Below are positions 35,215-43,873 of a DNA stretch of 64,000 bases, piece after piece. The stretch spans positions 1-64,000 of the forward strand of contig JAGPMW010000002.1 of NCBI GenBank assembly GCA_018052705.1. The letters are read 5' to 3'. Position numbers and translations under genes: made by a program. Origin of the DNA: Selenomonas sp. Lineage in GTDB: Bacteria; Bacillota; Negativicutes; Selenomonadales; Selenomonadaceae. The first letter of the stretch is position 1. Every line of letters begins with the position of its first letter. The notes beneath the pieces are model-generated. The model was given only the letters and a program-made list of their open reading frames with translations. It was not told where the DNA came from and did no database searches.

Positions 35215-36091
35215 GACAGGAGAATATTTCACGCAGGAGGTATTCCGGTCTCTCAAGCGCAATAACTGGATGTCCTTTGCCTCGGTTGGGACCGTTGCGG
35301 TATCGCTCTTTGTGCTTGGTGTGTTTCTGATCCTGGTGCTCAATATGAATCGGTTGGCAGCAACGCTGGAGTCGCAGGTGCAGATCAGCGTGTATCTGCA
35401 GGATGATCTCAAACAGGCAGATCGTGAAGATTTGCAGCAGGATATTGCGCATATGCAGGGCATCGATTCTATCCGCTATGTGAGCCGCGATGAGGCCAAG
35501 GCACGCCTGGCCGATAGGCTGGGCGACCAGAAGTATCTGCTGGACGCCCTGGGCGACAAGAATCCGCTGCCGGATTCTTTTGAACTGACCGTCGTACATC
35601 CCGATATGGTCGAGACCGCGGCGAAGGCCATTGAGCACATGAATGGGGTAGAGTCAGCCAAATATGGACAGGATGTAGTCGAGCATCTGTTTGATATCAC
35701 GCGTCTGATGCGTATCTTTGGTGTAGCGCTGATGGTGCTGCTGGCCGGGGCAACGATTTTTATTATTTCCAATACGATCCGGCTGACGGTCTTTGCCCGT
35801 CGGAAAGAGATTGCTATTATGAAGTATGTTGGAGCCACGGACTGGTTTATCCGCTGGCCGTTTCTCATAGAAGGGGTTGTGCTGGGCTTTGTTGGCGGGA
35901 TACTCGCGGCTATTGCTTTGCGCAGTTTTTACGCGGCGATGGCGGCCAAGATCTATAATACGTTGGCCTTTTTTCCACTTATGCCGCAGTATCCGTTTAT
36001 GAACTATGTAACCGTGACGATTATCCTGTCAGGCATGGTAGTGGGCGCAATCGGTTCGACGATTTCGCTCAAACGGTTCCTGAAGGTCTGA
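35204..36091 (+). CDS. ftsX: Cell division protein FtsX
   Basis: The 295-residue membrane protein has four spans (about 25-45, 175-200, 220-245 and 265-290) and a large extracytoplasmic loop after the first. The loop (about 50-165) contains VQISVYLQDDL and IDSIRYVSRDEAKARL, as in FtsX. This loop contacts and activates wall hydrolases when FtsE hydrolyses ATP. ATG 35204 follows GGGGAGG by 8 bases. A longer in-frame start at 35150 would lie inside ftsE without a ribosome site. Its likely partner is encoded 13 bases downstream. Confidence 0.93.
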   Translation: MKLRTGEYFTQEVFRSLKRNNWMSFASVGTVAVSLFVLGVFLILVLNMNRLAATLESQVQISVYLQDDLKQADREDLQQDIAHMQGIDSIRYVSRDEAKARLADRLGDQKYLLDALGDKNPLPDSFELTVVHPDMVETAAKAIEHMNGVESAKYGQDVVEHLFDITRLMRIFGVALMVLLAGATIFIISNTIRLTVFARRKEIAIMKYVGATDWFIRWPFLIEGVVLGFVGGILAAIALRSFYAAMAAKIYNTLAFFPLMPQYPFMNYVTVTIILSGMVVGAIGSTISLKRFLKV

Positions 36092-36104
36092 TGGGAGGCA
36101 GCAG

Positions 36105-37226
36105 ATGATAGAGATGCGGAAAACTGCGGCAGTTCTGATGGCCACTGGTATGCTGTCGACGATTCCAGCTGGCCTTGTTCAGGCTTCACGCGAAGATGAC
36201 AAGGCCAGCTATGATGCGAAGGCTGAAGAGATGCGCAAGCAGAGCAATGCTTTGCAGCAGAAGATTGAATCGCTTTCGGAAGAGAAACGCGTCATTGATG
36301 AGGAGGCCGATGCGGCGATTGCCGATCACGATAAGTTCAAGGCTGCACTCGCTGAAACGGCGGGCCGGATGCAGCAGAATGAAGCCCGCCTCAAGGAAGT
36401 CGGTGCAGACTATGAGGTAAAGAGTGACAAACTGGGGAAACGGGTCCGGGATATCTATATCAACGGACAGATTTCGTATCTCGATGTGTTGTTCGGCGCC
36501 AAGGATGTCTCGGATTTCATGACCCGCATGGATATGCTGAAGAAAATCATCAAACAAGACTATGACCTGGTACATACAGTGCTTGATGAAAAAAATGAGA
36601 TTGAGTCAAGGCAGCAGGATCTGAGCAAGGATAAGGAGATCCGGGCTGAGCAGGAACTTAAGGCCCGTCAGTCGAAGGAAATCATGGAAGAGAAGGTCCG
36701 CAAGCGCAAGGCGGTCATCGATAAGATGAAATCGGATAAGGCAACGGTGGATCGTGAGTACGATGAGATGATGGCGGCTTCGAAGCAGATTACGCAGATG
36801 CTGCAGCGCAGCAGTATGGCCAATATGCCAGCCGTGGCTGGCAATGGTTCGATGATCTGGCCGGTGGGCGGGACGGTGACTTCTGAGTTCGGCTGGCGCA
36901 CGCATCCGATATCGGGTACGCAGAAGTTTCATAGCGGCATCGATATCGGTGCAGATTATGGCAGTCCGATTGCAGCGGCTCAGGCCGGGACCGTAGAATA
37001 TGCCGGCTGGATTTCCGGCTATGGCAACGCGGTCATCATCAATCATGGTGGCGGCATTACGACCCTTTATGGACATAACCAGTCGCTGGCGGTATCCGTC
37101 GGCCAGCAGGTTAGTCAGGGCGAGACAATCGCCTATTGCGGGTCGACGGGAAATTCGACAGGACCTCATTGTCATTTTGAGGTTCGTCAGAATGGTGAAC
37201 CAGTCAGCCCGTATGGGTTCCTTTGA
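36105..37226 (+). CDS. M23 family peptidoglycan hydrolase with coiled coil (EnvC-like)
   Basis: The 373-residue protein has a signal sequence (cleavage near AGLVQA-SR, residue 25), a long coiled coil (about 30-225) and a C-terminal LytM/M23 domain (about 250-373). The zinc-site motifs are present: HSGID (H276, D280) and HCH (H355, H357), so this may be an active endopeptidase, unlike EnvC, which only activates amidases. Coiled coil plus M23 directly after ftsEX is the usual design of an FtsEX-controlled hydrolase. The coiled coil would bind the FtsX loop. ATG 36105 follows GGGAGG. Confidence 0.9.
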   Translation: MIEMRKTAAVLMATGMLSTIPAGLVQASREDDKASYDAKAEEMRKQSNALQQKIESLSEEKRVIDEEADAAIADHDKFKAALAETAGRMQQNEARLKEVGADYEVKSDKLGKRVRDIYINGQISYLDVLFGAKDVSDFMTRMDMLKKIIKQDYDLVHTVLDEKNEIESRQQDLSKDKEIRAEQELKARQSKEIMEEKVRKRKAVIDKMKSDKATVDREYDEMMAASKQITQMLQRSSMANMPAVAGNGSMIWPVGGTVTSEFGWRTHPISGTQKFHSGIDIGADYGSPIAAAQAGTVEYAGWISGYGNAVIINHGGGITTLYGHNQSLAVSVGQQVSQGETIAYCGSTGNSTGPHCHFEVRQNGEPVSPYGFL

Positions 37227-37251
37227 GACGGATAGAGTGAAGGTGTAAGTT

Positions 37252-38403
37252 TTGAGTAAAAAGAAAATTGTACTGGGCATTGCCGTTACCGCGGTAATAT
37301 CCAGTATTTTGACAGTTATCGGCCTGGCGGTACTGCTGGGACTGAACGGGACCCGGGCAGTAGATATGGCGCGTTTCATTGGCGTCAAGCGTCTGATCGA
37401 AACCCGCTATGTGAATGCAGTCGATTCAGAGCAGCTGGTAGATGGCGCAATCAACGGCATGGTCCAGTCGCTGGGCGATCCTCATTCCATTTATATGAAG
37501 CCGGATATGTTCAAAGCGCTCAAAGAGCATACGGCCGGGGCCTTTAGCGGCATTGGCGTAACGATGGGCTTCAAGGATAATAAGGTCATGATCGTGTCCG
37601 TGCTCGAGGGGACACCGGGCGAAAAGGCCGGGCTGAAGGCCAATGATGAGATTCTCGCCGTTGACGGTACGCCGGTGACGGAGTATCAGCCGGAAGAAGT
37701 ATCGATGCATATCCGGGGGGAGATTGGTACAAATGTAACGCTGACTATCCGCCGCGAAGGCAGCGAGGATATGGACTATACGATGGCCCGCGATACCATT
37801 ACCATCCGTACGGCCAAGGGGCGGATGATTGATGGCACCCAGTTAGGTTATATCCGGATTGCTTCATTTGCCGAAAATACCGGCAAGGAATTCAAAGAAG
37901 AATACGATCAGCTGGAAGCGGCTGGGATGAAAGGGCTGATTATCGATCTGCGGCAGAATCCGGGAGGGCTTATCAACAGCTGCGTTGATATTGCGGATAT
38001 GGTTGTCCCGAAAGGGCCGGTCGTTTCAGTCGTGCAGCGCGACGGTTCGAAAGAAGAGCATGATTCGAGTCTGGCTGAGTCGAAATATCCGATAGTGGTC
38101 CTGATTGACGGCAACAGCGCCAGTGCATCGGAGATCCTTGCCGGGGCTCTGCAGGATACCGGTGCTGCTACGCTGGTCGGCGCGAAATCCTATGGCAAGG
38201 GTTCTGTACAGACGGTCGTACCATTATTCCACGAAGATGGAATAAAGCTGACCATTGCCAAATACTATACACCGAATGGACGCTGCATCGATGGGATCGG
38301 CATTGACCCGGATGTCGAGGTCCAGCGTAATGATAGCGATACAACCGATGTGCAATTGGAGAAAGCACAGGAAGTATTGCAGGAAAAAGTGGATAATAAC
38401 TGA
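37252..38403 (+). CDS. S41 family carboxy-terminal processing protease (CtpA type)
   Basis: The 383-residue protein has an N-terminal anchor (VLGIAVTAVISSILTVIGLAVLLG), a PDZ domain (about 95-185, FSGIGVTMGF...) and the S41 catalytic domain. The catalytic Ser lies in GNSASASEIL (289-293) and the Lys in SYGKG (K316). Such proteases trim or degrade extracytoplasmic proteins, including wall hydrolases, so its place after the M23 gene is meaningful. The start is TTG (37252), preceded by AAGGTG. A bidirectional terminator follows. Confidence 0.93.
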   Translation: MSKKKIVLGIAVTAVISSILTVIGLAVLLGLNGTRAVDMARFIGVKRLIETRYVNAVDSEQLVDGAINGMVQSLGDPHSIYMKPDMFKALKEHTAGAFSGIGVTMGFKDNKVMIVSVLEGTPGEKAGLKANDEILAVDGTPVTEYQPEEVSMHIRGEIGTNVTLTIRREGSEDMDYTMARDTITIRTAKGRMIDGTQLGYIRIASFAENTGKEFKEEYDQLEAAGMKGLIIDLRQNPGGLINSCVDIADMVVPKGPVVSVVQRDGSKEEHDSSLAESKYPIVVLIDGNSASASEILAGALQDTGAATLVGAKSYGKGSVQTVVPLFHEDGIKLTIAKYYTPNGRCIDGIGIDPDVEVQRNDSDTTDVQLEKAQEVLQEKVDNN

Positions 38404-38412
38404 ATCCTGATA

Positions 38413-38449
38413 GCAAAAAAAGCTGGCGCAGATGCGTCAGCTTTTTTGC
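38413..38449. terminator. Bidirectional terminator between the S41 protease gene and the flagellin remnant
   Basis: GCAAAAAAAGCTG and its mirror flank a CGCA/TGCG core with a two-base loop. A and T runs on either side let it work for both converging genes. Confidence 0.88.
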
Positions 38450-38462
38450 GTGCCGGTCAGGG

Positions 38463-39085
38463 TTATGATTTCAGCAGGCTCAGGAACCAGCCCATATTCT
38501 GATTGGACTGGGCCAGCATGGCCTGAGCGGCCTGGACCAGAATATTGTCACGGGCATACTCGGTCATTTCCTTGGCCATATCGGCATCCATGATGGTGGA
38601 CATGGCCGAGGTGAGGTTCTCGCTTTGAGTGGTCAGATTGCTGATCGTGTAGTCCAGCCGGCTGGATTGGGCCCCAATGGTTGTCTGCTGATCCAGGGCG
38701 CGGGACATTGCATTATCCAGCACACTGATGGCTGCAGTGGCGCCCTCGCGGCTGCTCACGTTGATGACACTGCCATCGCTTCCTCGCAGCCCCAGTGCTG
38801 AGGCCCGCAGATCGCCCAACGTGGTTTTCATATTCTGGTTGGCTTTGGTACCGGTCTGGGTACAGAAGGATGTATCCGATGAGGCATTTCGCGGCTGCAC
38901 TGGTCGAGTCCGCGAATCTCGATTTGCATGCGGGTCCCGATCGCCCAGCCGGATGGGTCATCCGCGGCACTGTTGATCCGAAGTCCCGTGGTGACACGGC
39001 GCATGTGCCGGGACATCGAAAGATAGTTCCGGTTTAGTGTGTTTAGTACCATCAGCGACTGAACATAGTTATTGATCATCGCCAT
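38463..39085 (-). pseudogene. Flagellin remnant with internal deletion and frameshift
   Basis: The 5' part (39085 downwards) encodes a normal flagellin N-terminus: MAMINNYVQSLMVLNTLNRN, then RRVTTGLRINSAADDPSGWAIGTRMQIEIRGLDQ in pieces. After GLDQCSR the frame shifts. The remaining part, in another frame, runs from NASSDTSF through QNMKTTLGDLRASALGLRG to a normal flagellin C-terminus (DMAKEMTEYARDNILVQAAQAM, LAQSNQNMGWFLSLLKS). About half of the usual protein, including the N-terminal half of D1 and the variable domain, is missing. A one-base loss in an A run or a two-base gain near 38885-38892 would explain the shift. A good ribosome site and sigma-28 promoter remain, so decay is probably recent. 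Confidence 0.88.
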
Positions 39086-39150
39086 TGTAAAACCTCCTTG
39101 TAGCGATCGGGATACGCAGATTTGTGAGAATCCCTTCTCATCCTACTTGT

Positions 39151-39177
39151 TATATCGGTTTTTTCACTGAAACCTTA
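39151..39177 (-). promoter_or_regulatory. Sigma-28 (flagellar) promoter of the flagellin remnant
   Basis: On the minus strand, TAAGGTTT (39177-39170) matches the -35 TAAAGTTT with one mismatch. It is followed by 10 bases and ACCGATAT (39159 downwards), against the -10 GCCGATAA (six of eight). It lies 66 bases upstream of the start codon. Its presence implies a flagellar regulon elsewhere in the genome. Confidence 0.7.
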
Positions 39178-39194
39178 AGGGAATTAACGTGAAA

Positions 39195-40976
39195 TCAGCG
39201 ATGTTCCTGGATGCACTGCAAAAAAGAATCGCCGTATTTTTCGAGTTTTAGCTCACCGACGCCTTTGACTCCGAGCAGCTGGTCTGGTGTGTCCGGCAGG
39301 ACTACGCACATATCACGAAGTGTGGCGTCAGAGAAAATGACATACGGGGGGATGTGGTCGCGGGCAGCAATTTCCTTGCGCAGGGCACGCAGATAGTCGA
39401 AGAGCTCGGGGCTGGCCGGTTCTTTTTCTGCTTCAGGTTTGGGCATGGCCTGATAGACCTGTGCCTGCCCTTTTAGGACCAGATAGGCTGACGGCTGCAG
39501 CGTCACTACCGGATATTGACTTTCGGTCAGGGCGAGATAGTCGGTGGCGACGAATCGCTGGATGAGCAGCTTGATGTCAGCGAGGCTCCGTTCGTTCATG
39601 ATGCCGTAGGTTGACAGGTCATCGAAATGCAGCTGCTTGACACGTTTATCGCTGGAACCCTTGAGCACCTGGGCGACGAGTGTGAGGCCAAACCGTTCCT
39701 GCATCCGATAGATGCAGGAAAAAACTTTCTGCGCATCAACCGTGACATCGACGCGTTCGAGTCCGGCTTTGCAATTGCCACAGTTGTCGCAGGTTTCCGG
39801 TGCGCTGTGATCGCCAAAATAATTGATGATGAAATGGCGAAGGCACTCTGGTGTATGACAGTAGTCAACCATCTTTTGCAGGCGTCCGAGATTGTGTGAT
39901 TTGCGCTGCAGATCGTCAATCGAGACATCGATGAGATATTTCTGGGTCATTGTATCCTGCGGCGAGTAGAGCAGGATACAGCTGCCTGGCTCGCCGTCGC
40001 GGCCTGCGCGTCCGGCTTCCTGATAGTAGGCTTCAATATTTTTGGGCATGTTGTAGTGGATGACATAGCGCACATTCGATTTGTCGATGCCCATACCGAA
40101 GGCGTTGGTAGCGACAATGACCTGAATATTATCGTAGAGAAAGTCGTCCTGGGCTTTGGTGCGCTGTTTTTCAGTCATGCCTGCATGGTAGCGGCCGACG
40201 GCGAGTTTCTTCTTCTGCAGCAGTTCATAGACTTTGTCGACTTCCTTCCGCGTGGCGGCATAGATAATGCCGGATTCATCGGGATGATTCTTTACGTAGC
40301 TGGTGATGAATTTCTTTTTGTCCTCACCACGACGGACTTCAAAGTAGAGGTTCGGGCGGTCAAAGCCGGTGACGTGGACCTGCGGACGCTGCAGTTCAAG
40401 CAGTTTGATGATGTCATCCTTGACTTCAGGCGTTGCGGTAGCGGTGAAAGCGCTGACCAGCGGGCGCCGCGGCAGTCCGGCGATGAAGGGAGCGATCTGC
40501 CGGTAGCTCGGGCGGAAGTCATGGCCCCACTGGGACAGACAGTGGGCTTCATCGATAGCGACCATGGATAGCGGCTGATGCTCGAGGATATATTGGAAGT
40601 AACTCGTATCAAGCCGCTCCGGGGCGACATAGATAAGCTTGTACTGGCCAGCCGCAATAGCGTTCAGACGGGCATCGGATTCGCTCATGGATAGGGTGCT
40701 GTTGATATAAGTAGCGGGGATGCCCTGCTCGGCAAGGGCATCAACCTGATCCTTCATGAGCGAGATCAGAGGAGATATGACAAGGGTGATGCCGGGAAAG
40801 ACCATGGCCGGGATCTGAAAGCAGATGGATTTGCCAGCACCGGTCGGCATGACTGCAACTGTGTCATGCCCGCTAAGCAGGCTCTGAATGACAGGCTCCT
40901 GGGCCGGCCGGAAGTTCTGGTAGCCGTAGAAGCGGCGCAGCACGTCGAGGGCCGAGGCAAAATATGGGTTATCCAT
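39195..40976 (-). CDS. recQ: ATP-dependent DNA helicase RecQ
   Basis: The 593-residue RecQ helicase has Walker A PTGAGKS (44-50), DEAH box (142-145), TATATPEV, FGMGIDKSNVRYV and QEAGRAGRDG. The RecQ-Ct zinc site has Cys in CHTPECLR and CDNCGNCKAG, followed by a winged helix, and a C-terminal HRDC domain starts near 515 (LFDYLRALRKEIA). It unwinds forked and recombining DNA. The ATG at 40976 follows AGGAG (40983-40987). It is divergent from the efflux operon, with a palindrome between them. Confidence 0.96.
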   Translation of the reverse strand: MDNPYFASALDVLRRFYGYQNFRPAQEPVIQSLLSGHDTVAVMPTGAGKSICFQIPAMVFPGITLVISPLISLMKDQVDALAEQGIPATYINSTLSMSESDARLNAIAAGQYKLIYVAPERLDTSYFQYILEHQPLSMVAIDEAHCLSQWGHDFRPSYRQIAPFIAGLPRRPLVSAFTATATPEVKDDIIKLLELQRPQVHVTGFDRPNLYFEVRRGEDKKKFITSYVKNHPDESGIIYAATRKEVDKVYELLQKKKLAVGRYHAGMTEKQRTKAQDDFLYDNIQVIVATNAFGMGIDKSNVRYVIHYNMPKNIEAYYQEAGRAGRDGEPGSCILLYSPQDTMTQKYLIDVSIDDLQRKSHNLGRLQKMVDYCHTPECLRHFIINYFGDHSAPETCDNCGNCKAGLERVDVTVDAQKVFSCIYRMQERFGLTLVAQVLKGSSDKRVKQLHFDDLSTYGIMNERSLADIKLLIQRFVATDYLALTESQYPVVTLQPSAYLVLKGQAQVYQAMPKPEAEKEPASPELFDYLRALRKEIAARDHIPPYVIFSDATLRDMCVVLPDTPDQLLGVKGVGELKLEKYGDSFLQCIQEHR

Positions 40977-41034
40977 AGAAAACTCCTATTCTAATGCAGG
41001 TGTAATGCATTTGTTATCTTTTTACAACTACTCT

Positions 41035-41043
41035 ATTCTACCA
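41035..41043 (-). promoter_or_regulatory. Extended -10 promoter of recQ
   Basis: On the minus strand TGGTAGAAT (41043-41035) is an extended -10 with one mismatch. It leaves a leader of about 50 bases before recQ. Confidence 0.45.
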
Positions 41044-41055
41044 TAGATTCTATGG
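41041..41055. promoter_or_regulatory. 15-bp palindrome between recQ and the efflux operon
   Basis: CCATAGATTCTATGG is a perfect 7-1-7 palindrome that overlaps the recQ -10. It has the form of a repressor or activator site, perhaps for the efflux operon 60 bases away. No matching regulator is seen in the window. Confidence 0.4.
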
Positions 41056-41112
41056 CAGGCTGTTGGTGAGCGGAAAGTTTTTTGCCGCGGGATATCAGGC
41101 AAATGCGGTTTG

Positions 41113-41121
41113 TGGTAGAAT
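41113..41121 (+). promoter_or_regulatory. Extended -10 promoter of the efflux operon
   Basis: TGGTAGAAT lies 53 bases before the TTG start of the TolC-like gene. No convincing -35 is present. Confidence 0.45.
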
Positions 41122-41173
41122 AGGAATGATATGGAGTCTTACCTGAGGGATCGGATATTGGGAGGAGAAATTC

Positions 41174-42727
41174 TTGAAAATAAAGCATTTTATGAGGAAA
41201 AAATGTCAACAGCGGCTGGCATTGCTGTTGTCGGGGGCTTTGCTTTGGGGAATGCCGACCAGCTGGGCGGCGGACCTGTCGTTGCAGGCGGCCATCAATA
41301 TGGCGCTGTCGCAGAATACAGGCCTGAAGATTACGCAGAAGGGCGAGGATACGGCGAAAGCAGCGCTGGATGAAGCGAAAGGCAGCAATGGGGTGTCCGT
41401 CTCGGCTTCGGACAGCCTGAGCAGCAACAAGAGTGGAAATAGTGAGCGGCAGAAATCGAATTCGCTGGGGATCAATGCATCCGTGCCACTCTATAGTGGC
41501 GGCAAGAATCAGGCCGATATCCGCAAGGCTGAACTGGGCGTGCAGTCAGCGGACTGGACGACGGAGCGGGGGCAGGAGAATCTCAAACTGAATGTCATTC
41601 AGGCTTATTATGATGCGCTGGAAGCCCGCAAGACAGTAAGTGTGCGGCAGGAGACTGTAGATAAATATCAGGAGCACTATACTAATGTCAGCCAGCTGTT
41701 CTCGGCAGGGTCGAAGGCCCGGATTGATGTGATCCGTTCGTCGGTTGAGCTCAGCAATGCCAGACAGAATCTCATCAAGGCACAGAACAGTTATGAGGTA
41801 GATCTGGCGACGCTGCGCAATTATCTCAACATGAACCGGACGGAACCGCTGAATCTGACAACCGATTTTACCTATGATGCATTCAATATTGATATGGATG
41901 CCTGTATTGATTATGCCTATCGCAATCGTAAAGATCTGCTGGCCGATCAGTATAAGCTGGAACAACAGGAACAAGCCATCAAGTCAGCAAAAGCAGGTTA
42001 TCTGCCATCGTTGAACTTCAAAATTGGTCTCAATCAGACAAATACGTTTGATCCGTCCAATTCCAGTCACGGAGAATCAGCAACGCTGGGGCTGTCGTGG
42101 GATCTTTTTGACAGTGGACTGACAAAGGCAGCGGTTCGTACGGCAGAGACCAGCCGTGATGTGGCGAAGCTGAATCTTCTGCAGGCAAAAGAAGATATCG
42201 ACCTCGCAGTCCGGCAGGCTTACTATAATATGCGTGAAGCTGAGAAGCGGTTCAACTCGACCAAGGATGCTGTAAATCAGGCCGAGGAAGACTACTATAT
42301 CGCTCATGAAAAATATCGTGCTGGCGAAGGGCTCATGCTTGATATCATCGATGCCCAGGAGGCACTCTCGACCGCTCGTCTGAATTATATCAGTGCCCAG
42401 TATGACTATGCCCGCTATAAGGCTGCGGTCGAAAATGCCATGGGCATTGGCCTGACTGGTGATGAAATGCGGGCGTCTGACCAGCTGGTGACCAATGTGG
42501 ATCAGGCCGTGGCGGATTCCTCTGTTGCCAGGCAGGCTGGTGATACGAAAGATGCCGTGCAGGCAGCACAGGCCAAGGTTGCGCCAATAGTTGTCAAGAA
42601 TAATAATGCCAAAGGAAAACGCGCGAAATCTGTGGCAGGTACCGCAGGACAGCTGAAAGCGGCCGGCACTGACACAACTACTGCTGGCGAGGTAGCAGCT
42701 GAATTGTCCGGAGGAAAATCTAAATGA
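41174..42727 (+). CDS. TolC family outer-membrane efflux protein
   Basis: The 517-residue protein has a signal peptide (cleaved near TSWA, residue 32) and two repeats of the outer-membrane efflux (OEP) fold, with long helical hairpins around 60-260 and 265-460 (ARIDVIRSSVELSNARQNL; GEGLMLDIIDAQEALSTARL). An Ala/Asp-rich tail follows. It forms a trimeric outer-membrane channel, which shows that the organism is diderm. The start is TTG 41174 after GGAGGAG; ATG 41192 has no ribosome site. It overlaps the adaptor gene as ATGA. Confidence 0.92.
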   Translation: MKIKHFMRKKCQQRLALLLSGALLWGMPTSWAADLSLQAAINMALSQNTGLKITQKGEDTAKAALDEAKGSNGVSVSASDSLSSNKSGNSERQKSNSLGINASVPLYSGGKNQADIRKAELGVQSADWTTERGQENLKLNVIQAYYDALEARKTVSVRQETVDKYQEHYTNVSQLFSAGSKARIDVIRSSVELSNARQNLIKAQNSYEVDLATLRNYLNMNRTEPLNLTTDFTYDAFNIDMDACIDYAYRNRKDLLADQYKLEQQEQAIKSAKAGYLPSLNFKIGLNQTNTFDPSNSSHGESATLGLSWDLFDSGLTKAAVRTAETSRDVAKLNLLQAKEDIDLAVRQAYYNMREAEKRFNSTKDAVNQAEEDYYIAHEKYRAGEGLMLDIIDAQEALSTARLNYISAQYDYARYKAAVENAMGIGLTGDEMRASDQLVTNVDQAVADSSVARQAGDTKDAVQAAQAKVAPIVVKNNNAKGKRAKSVAGTAGQLKAAGTDTTTAGEVAAELSGGKSK

Positions 42728-43848
42728 AAATAAATTGGAAAATCAAGGCTGGTATAGCCGTTGTGGTATTGGCAGGCTGTGCCTTTGGCGGCTGGCATTA
42801 TTATCAGGGTCAGCAGGCAGCCAGACAGGCAGCTGCTGTGGAGACTACGGCAGTTACGCGTATGGACCTGAAGTCCACAGTTTCGGCAACGGGGACGATC
42901 CGGCCGGTGGATTCTGTCGAGGTAAGCTCCAAGGTAACCGCCAGGATCAAGAGCGTTCTCGTCAAAGAGAATGATACAGTGACTGCCGGACAAACGGTAG
43001 CACTGCTCGATGGCAAGGATTACGAGGCCAAACGCGATCAGGCGCAGTACAAGGTTACGAACACCCGGGCCAAGTATGACCGGGTCAGCTATCTCTACAG
43101 TATTGGTGCTGATACGCAGGTGGATCTGGAAGATGCACAGCTCAATTATGATACAGCTGTGTCAGCGCTGTCTGAAGCGCAGTCTGATATGAGTGAGATG
43201 ACCATTCAGGCACCGATGACCGGTGTTGTCATTGGCGAACCGAAAACAGCTGGGACCATGGCGGTTCAGGGCTCGGATAATCCGACTGTCATTATGCGGA
43301 TTGCCGACTTGTCCAGCAAACAGATCATGGCAAAAGTCGATGAAACGGATATCGGCAATATTAAAATAGGTCAGGATGCCACGTTCACCGTCGATACCTA
43401 TACTGGCCGGACGTTTACAGCTCATGTCTCGAAGATATCACAGACGGATACGGGCAACAGCTGGGATACGAGCTCAACCAGCTCGAGCTCGAGTTCAACC
43501 AGCTCATCAGCCAGTGTAATCTATTACTATGTAACGCTTGATGTTGATGATCCGGACAGTGAGCTGCTGCCGGCCATGACCGCCAGGGTTGAGATCAACA
43601 CGGCTGATAAGCCGCAGGCTCTTGTCGTACCAATATCGACACTCAAGACAGATGCCAACGGCTCCTATGTCATTGTAAAGAACCCGGATGGATCACAGGA
43701 GAATCGGTATGTCCAGACGGGAATCTATAGTGATGAGTATGTCGAGATCATGGATGGTCTGTCAGAGGGCGAACAGGTAGTCAGTACCTATACAGCGAAG
43801 ACCAGCAGTTCTTCCAAAAACAACGACCACGGCGGGCCGCCGATGTGA
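42724..43848 (+). CDS. Efflux periplasmic adaptor (MacA/HlyD family)
   Basis: The 374-residue membrane-fusion protein begins with an anchor that contains a perfect lipobox (LAGC, Cys19), so it may be a lipoprotein. Split biotinyl-lipoyl strands (VEVSSKVTARIKSVLVKEND and MTIQAPMTGVVIGE) flank a short coiled coil. Beta-barrel and membrane-proximal domains follow. A Ser/Thr stretch (246-264, almost only S and T) is inserted in the beta-barrel region. It bridges the MacB-type transporter to the TolC-like channel. It is followed by the ATPase gene after 25 bases. Confidence 0.92.
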   Translation: MKINWKIKAGIAVVVLAGCAFGGWHYYQGQQAARQAAAVETTAVTRMDLKSTVSATGTIRPVDSVEVSSKVTARIKSVLVKENDTVTAGQTVALLDGKDYEAKRDQAQYKVTNTRAKYDRVSYLYSIGADTQVDLEDAQLNYDTAVSALSEAQSDMSEMTIQAPMTGVVIGEPKTAGTMAVQGSDNPTVIMRIADLSSKQIMAKVDETDIGNIKIGQDATFTVDTYTGRTFTAHVSKISQTDTGNSWDTSSTSSSSSSTSSSASVIYYYVTLDVDDPDSELLPAMTARVEINTADKPQALVVPISTLKTDANGSYVIVKNPDGSQENRYVQTGIYSDEYVEIMDGLSEGEQVVSTYTAKTSSSSKNNDHGGPPM

Positions 43849-43873
43849 TGACAAGGAAAGCGGGGAATGCCTG

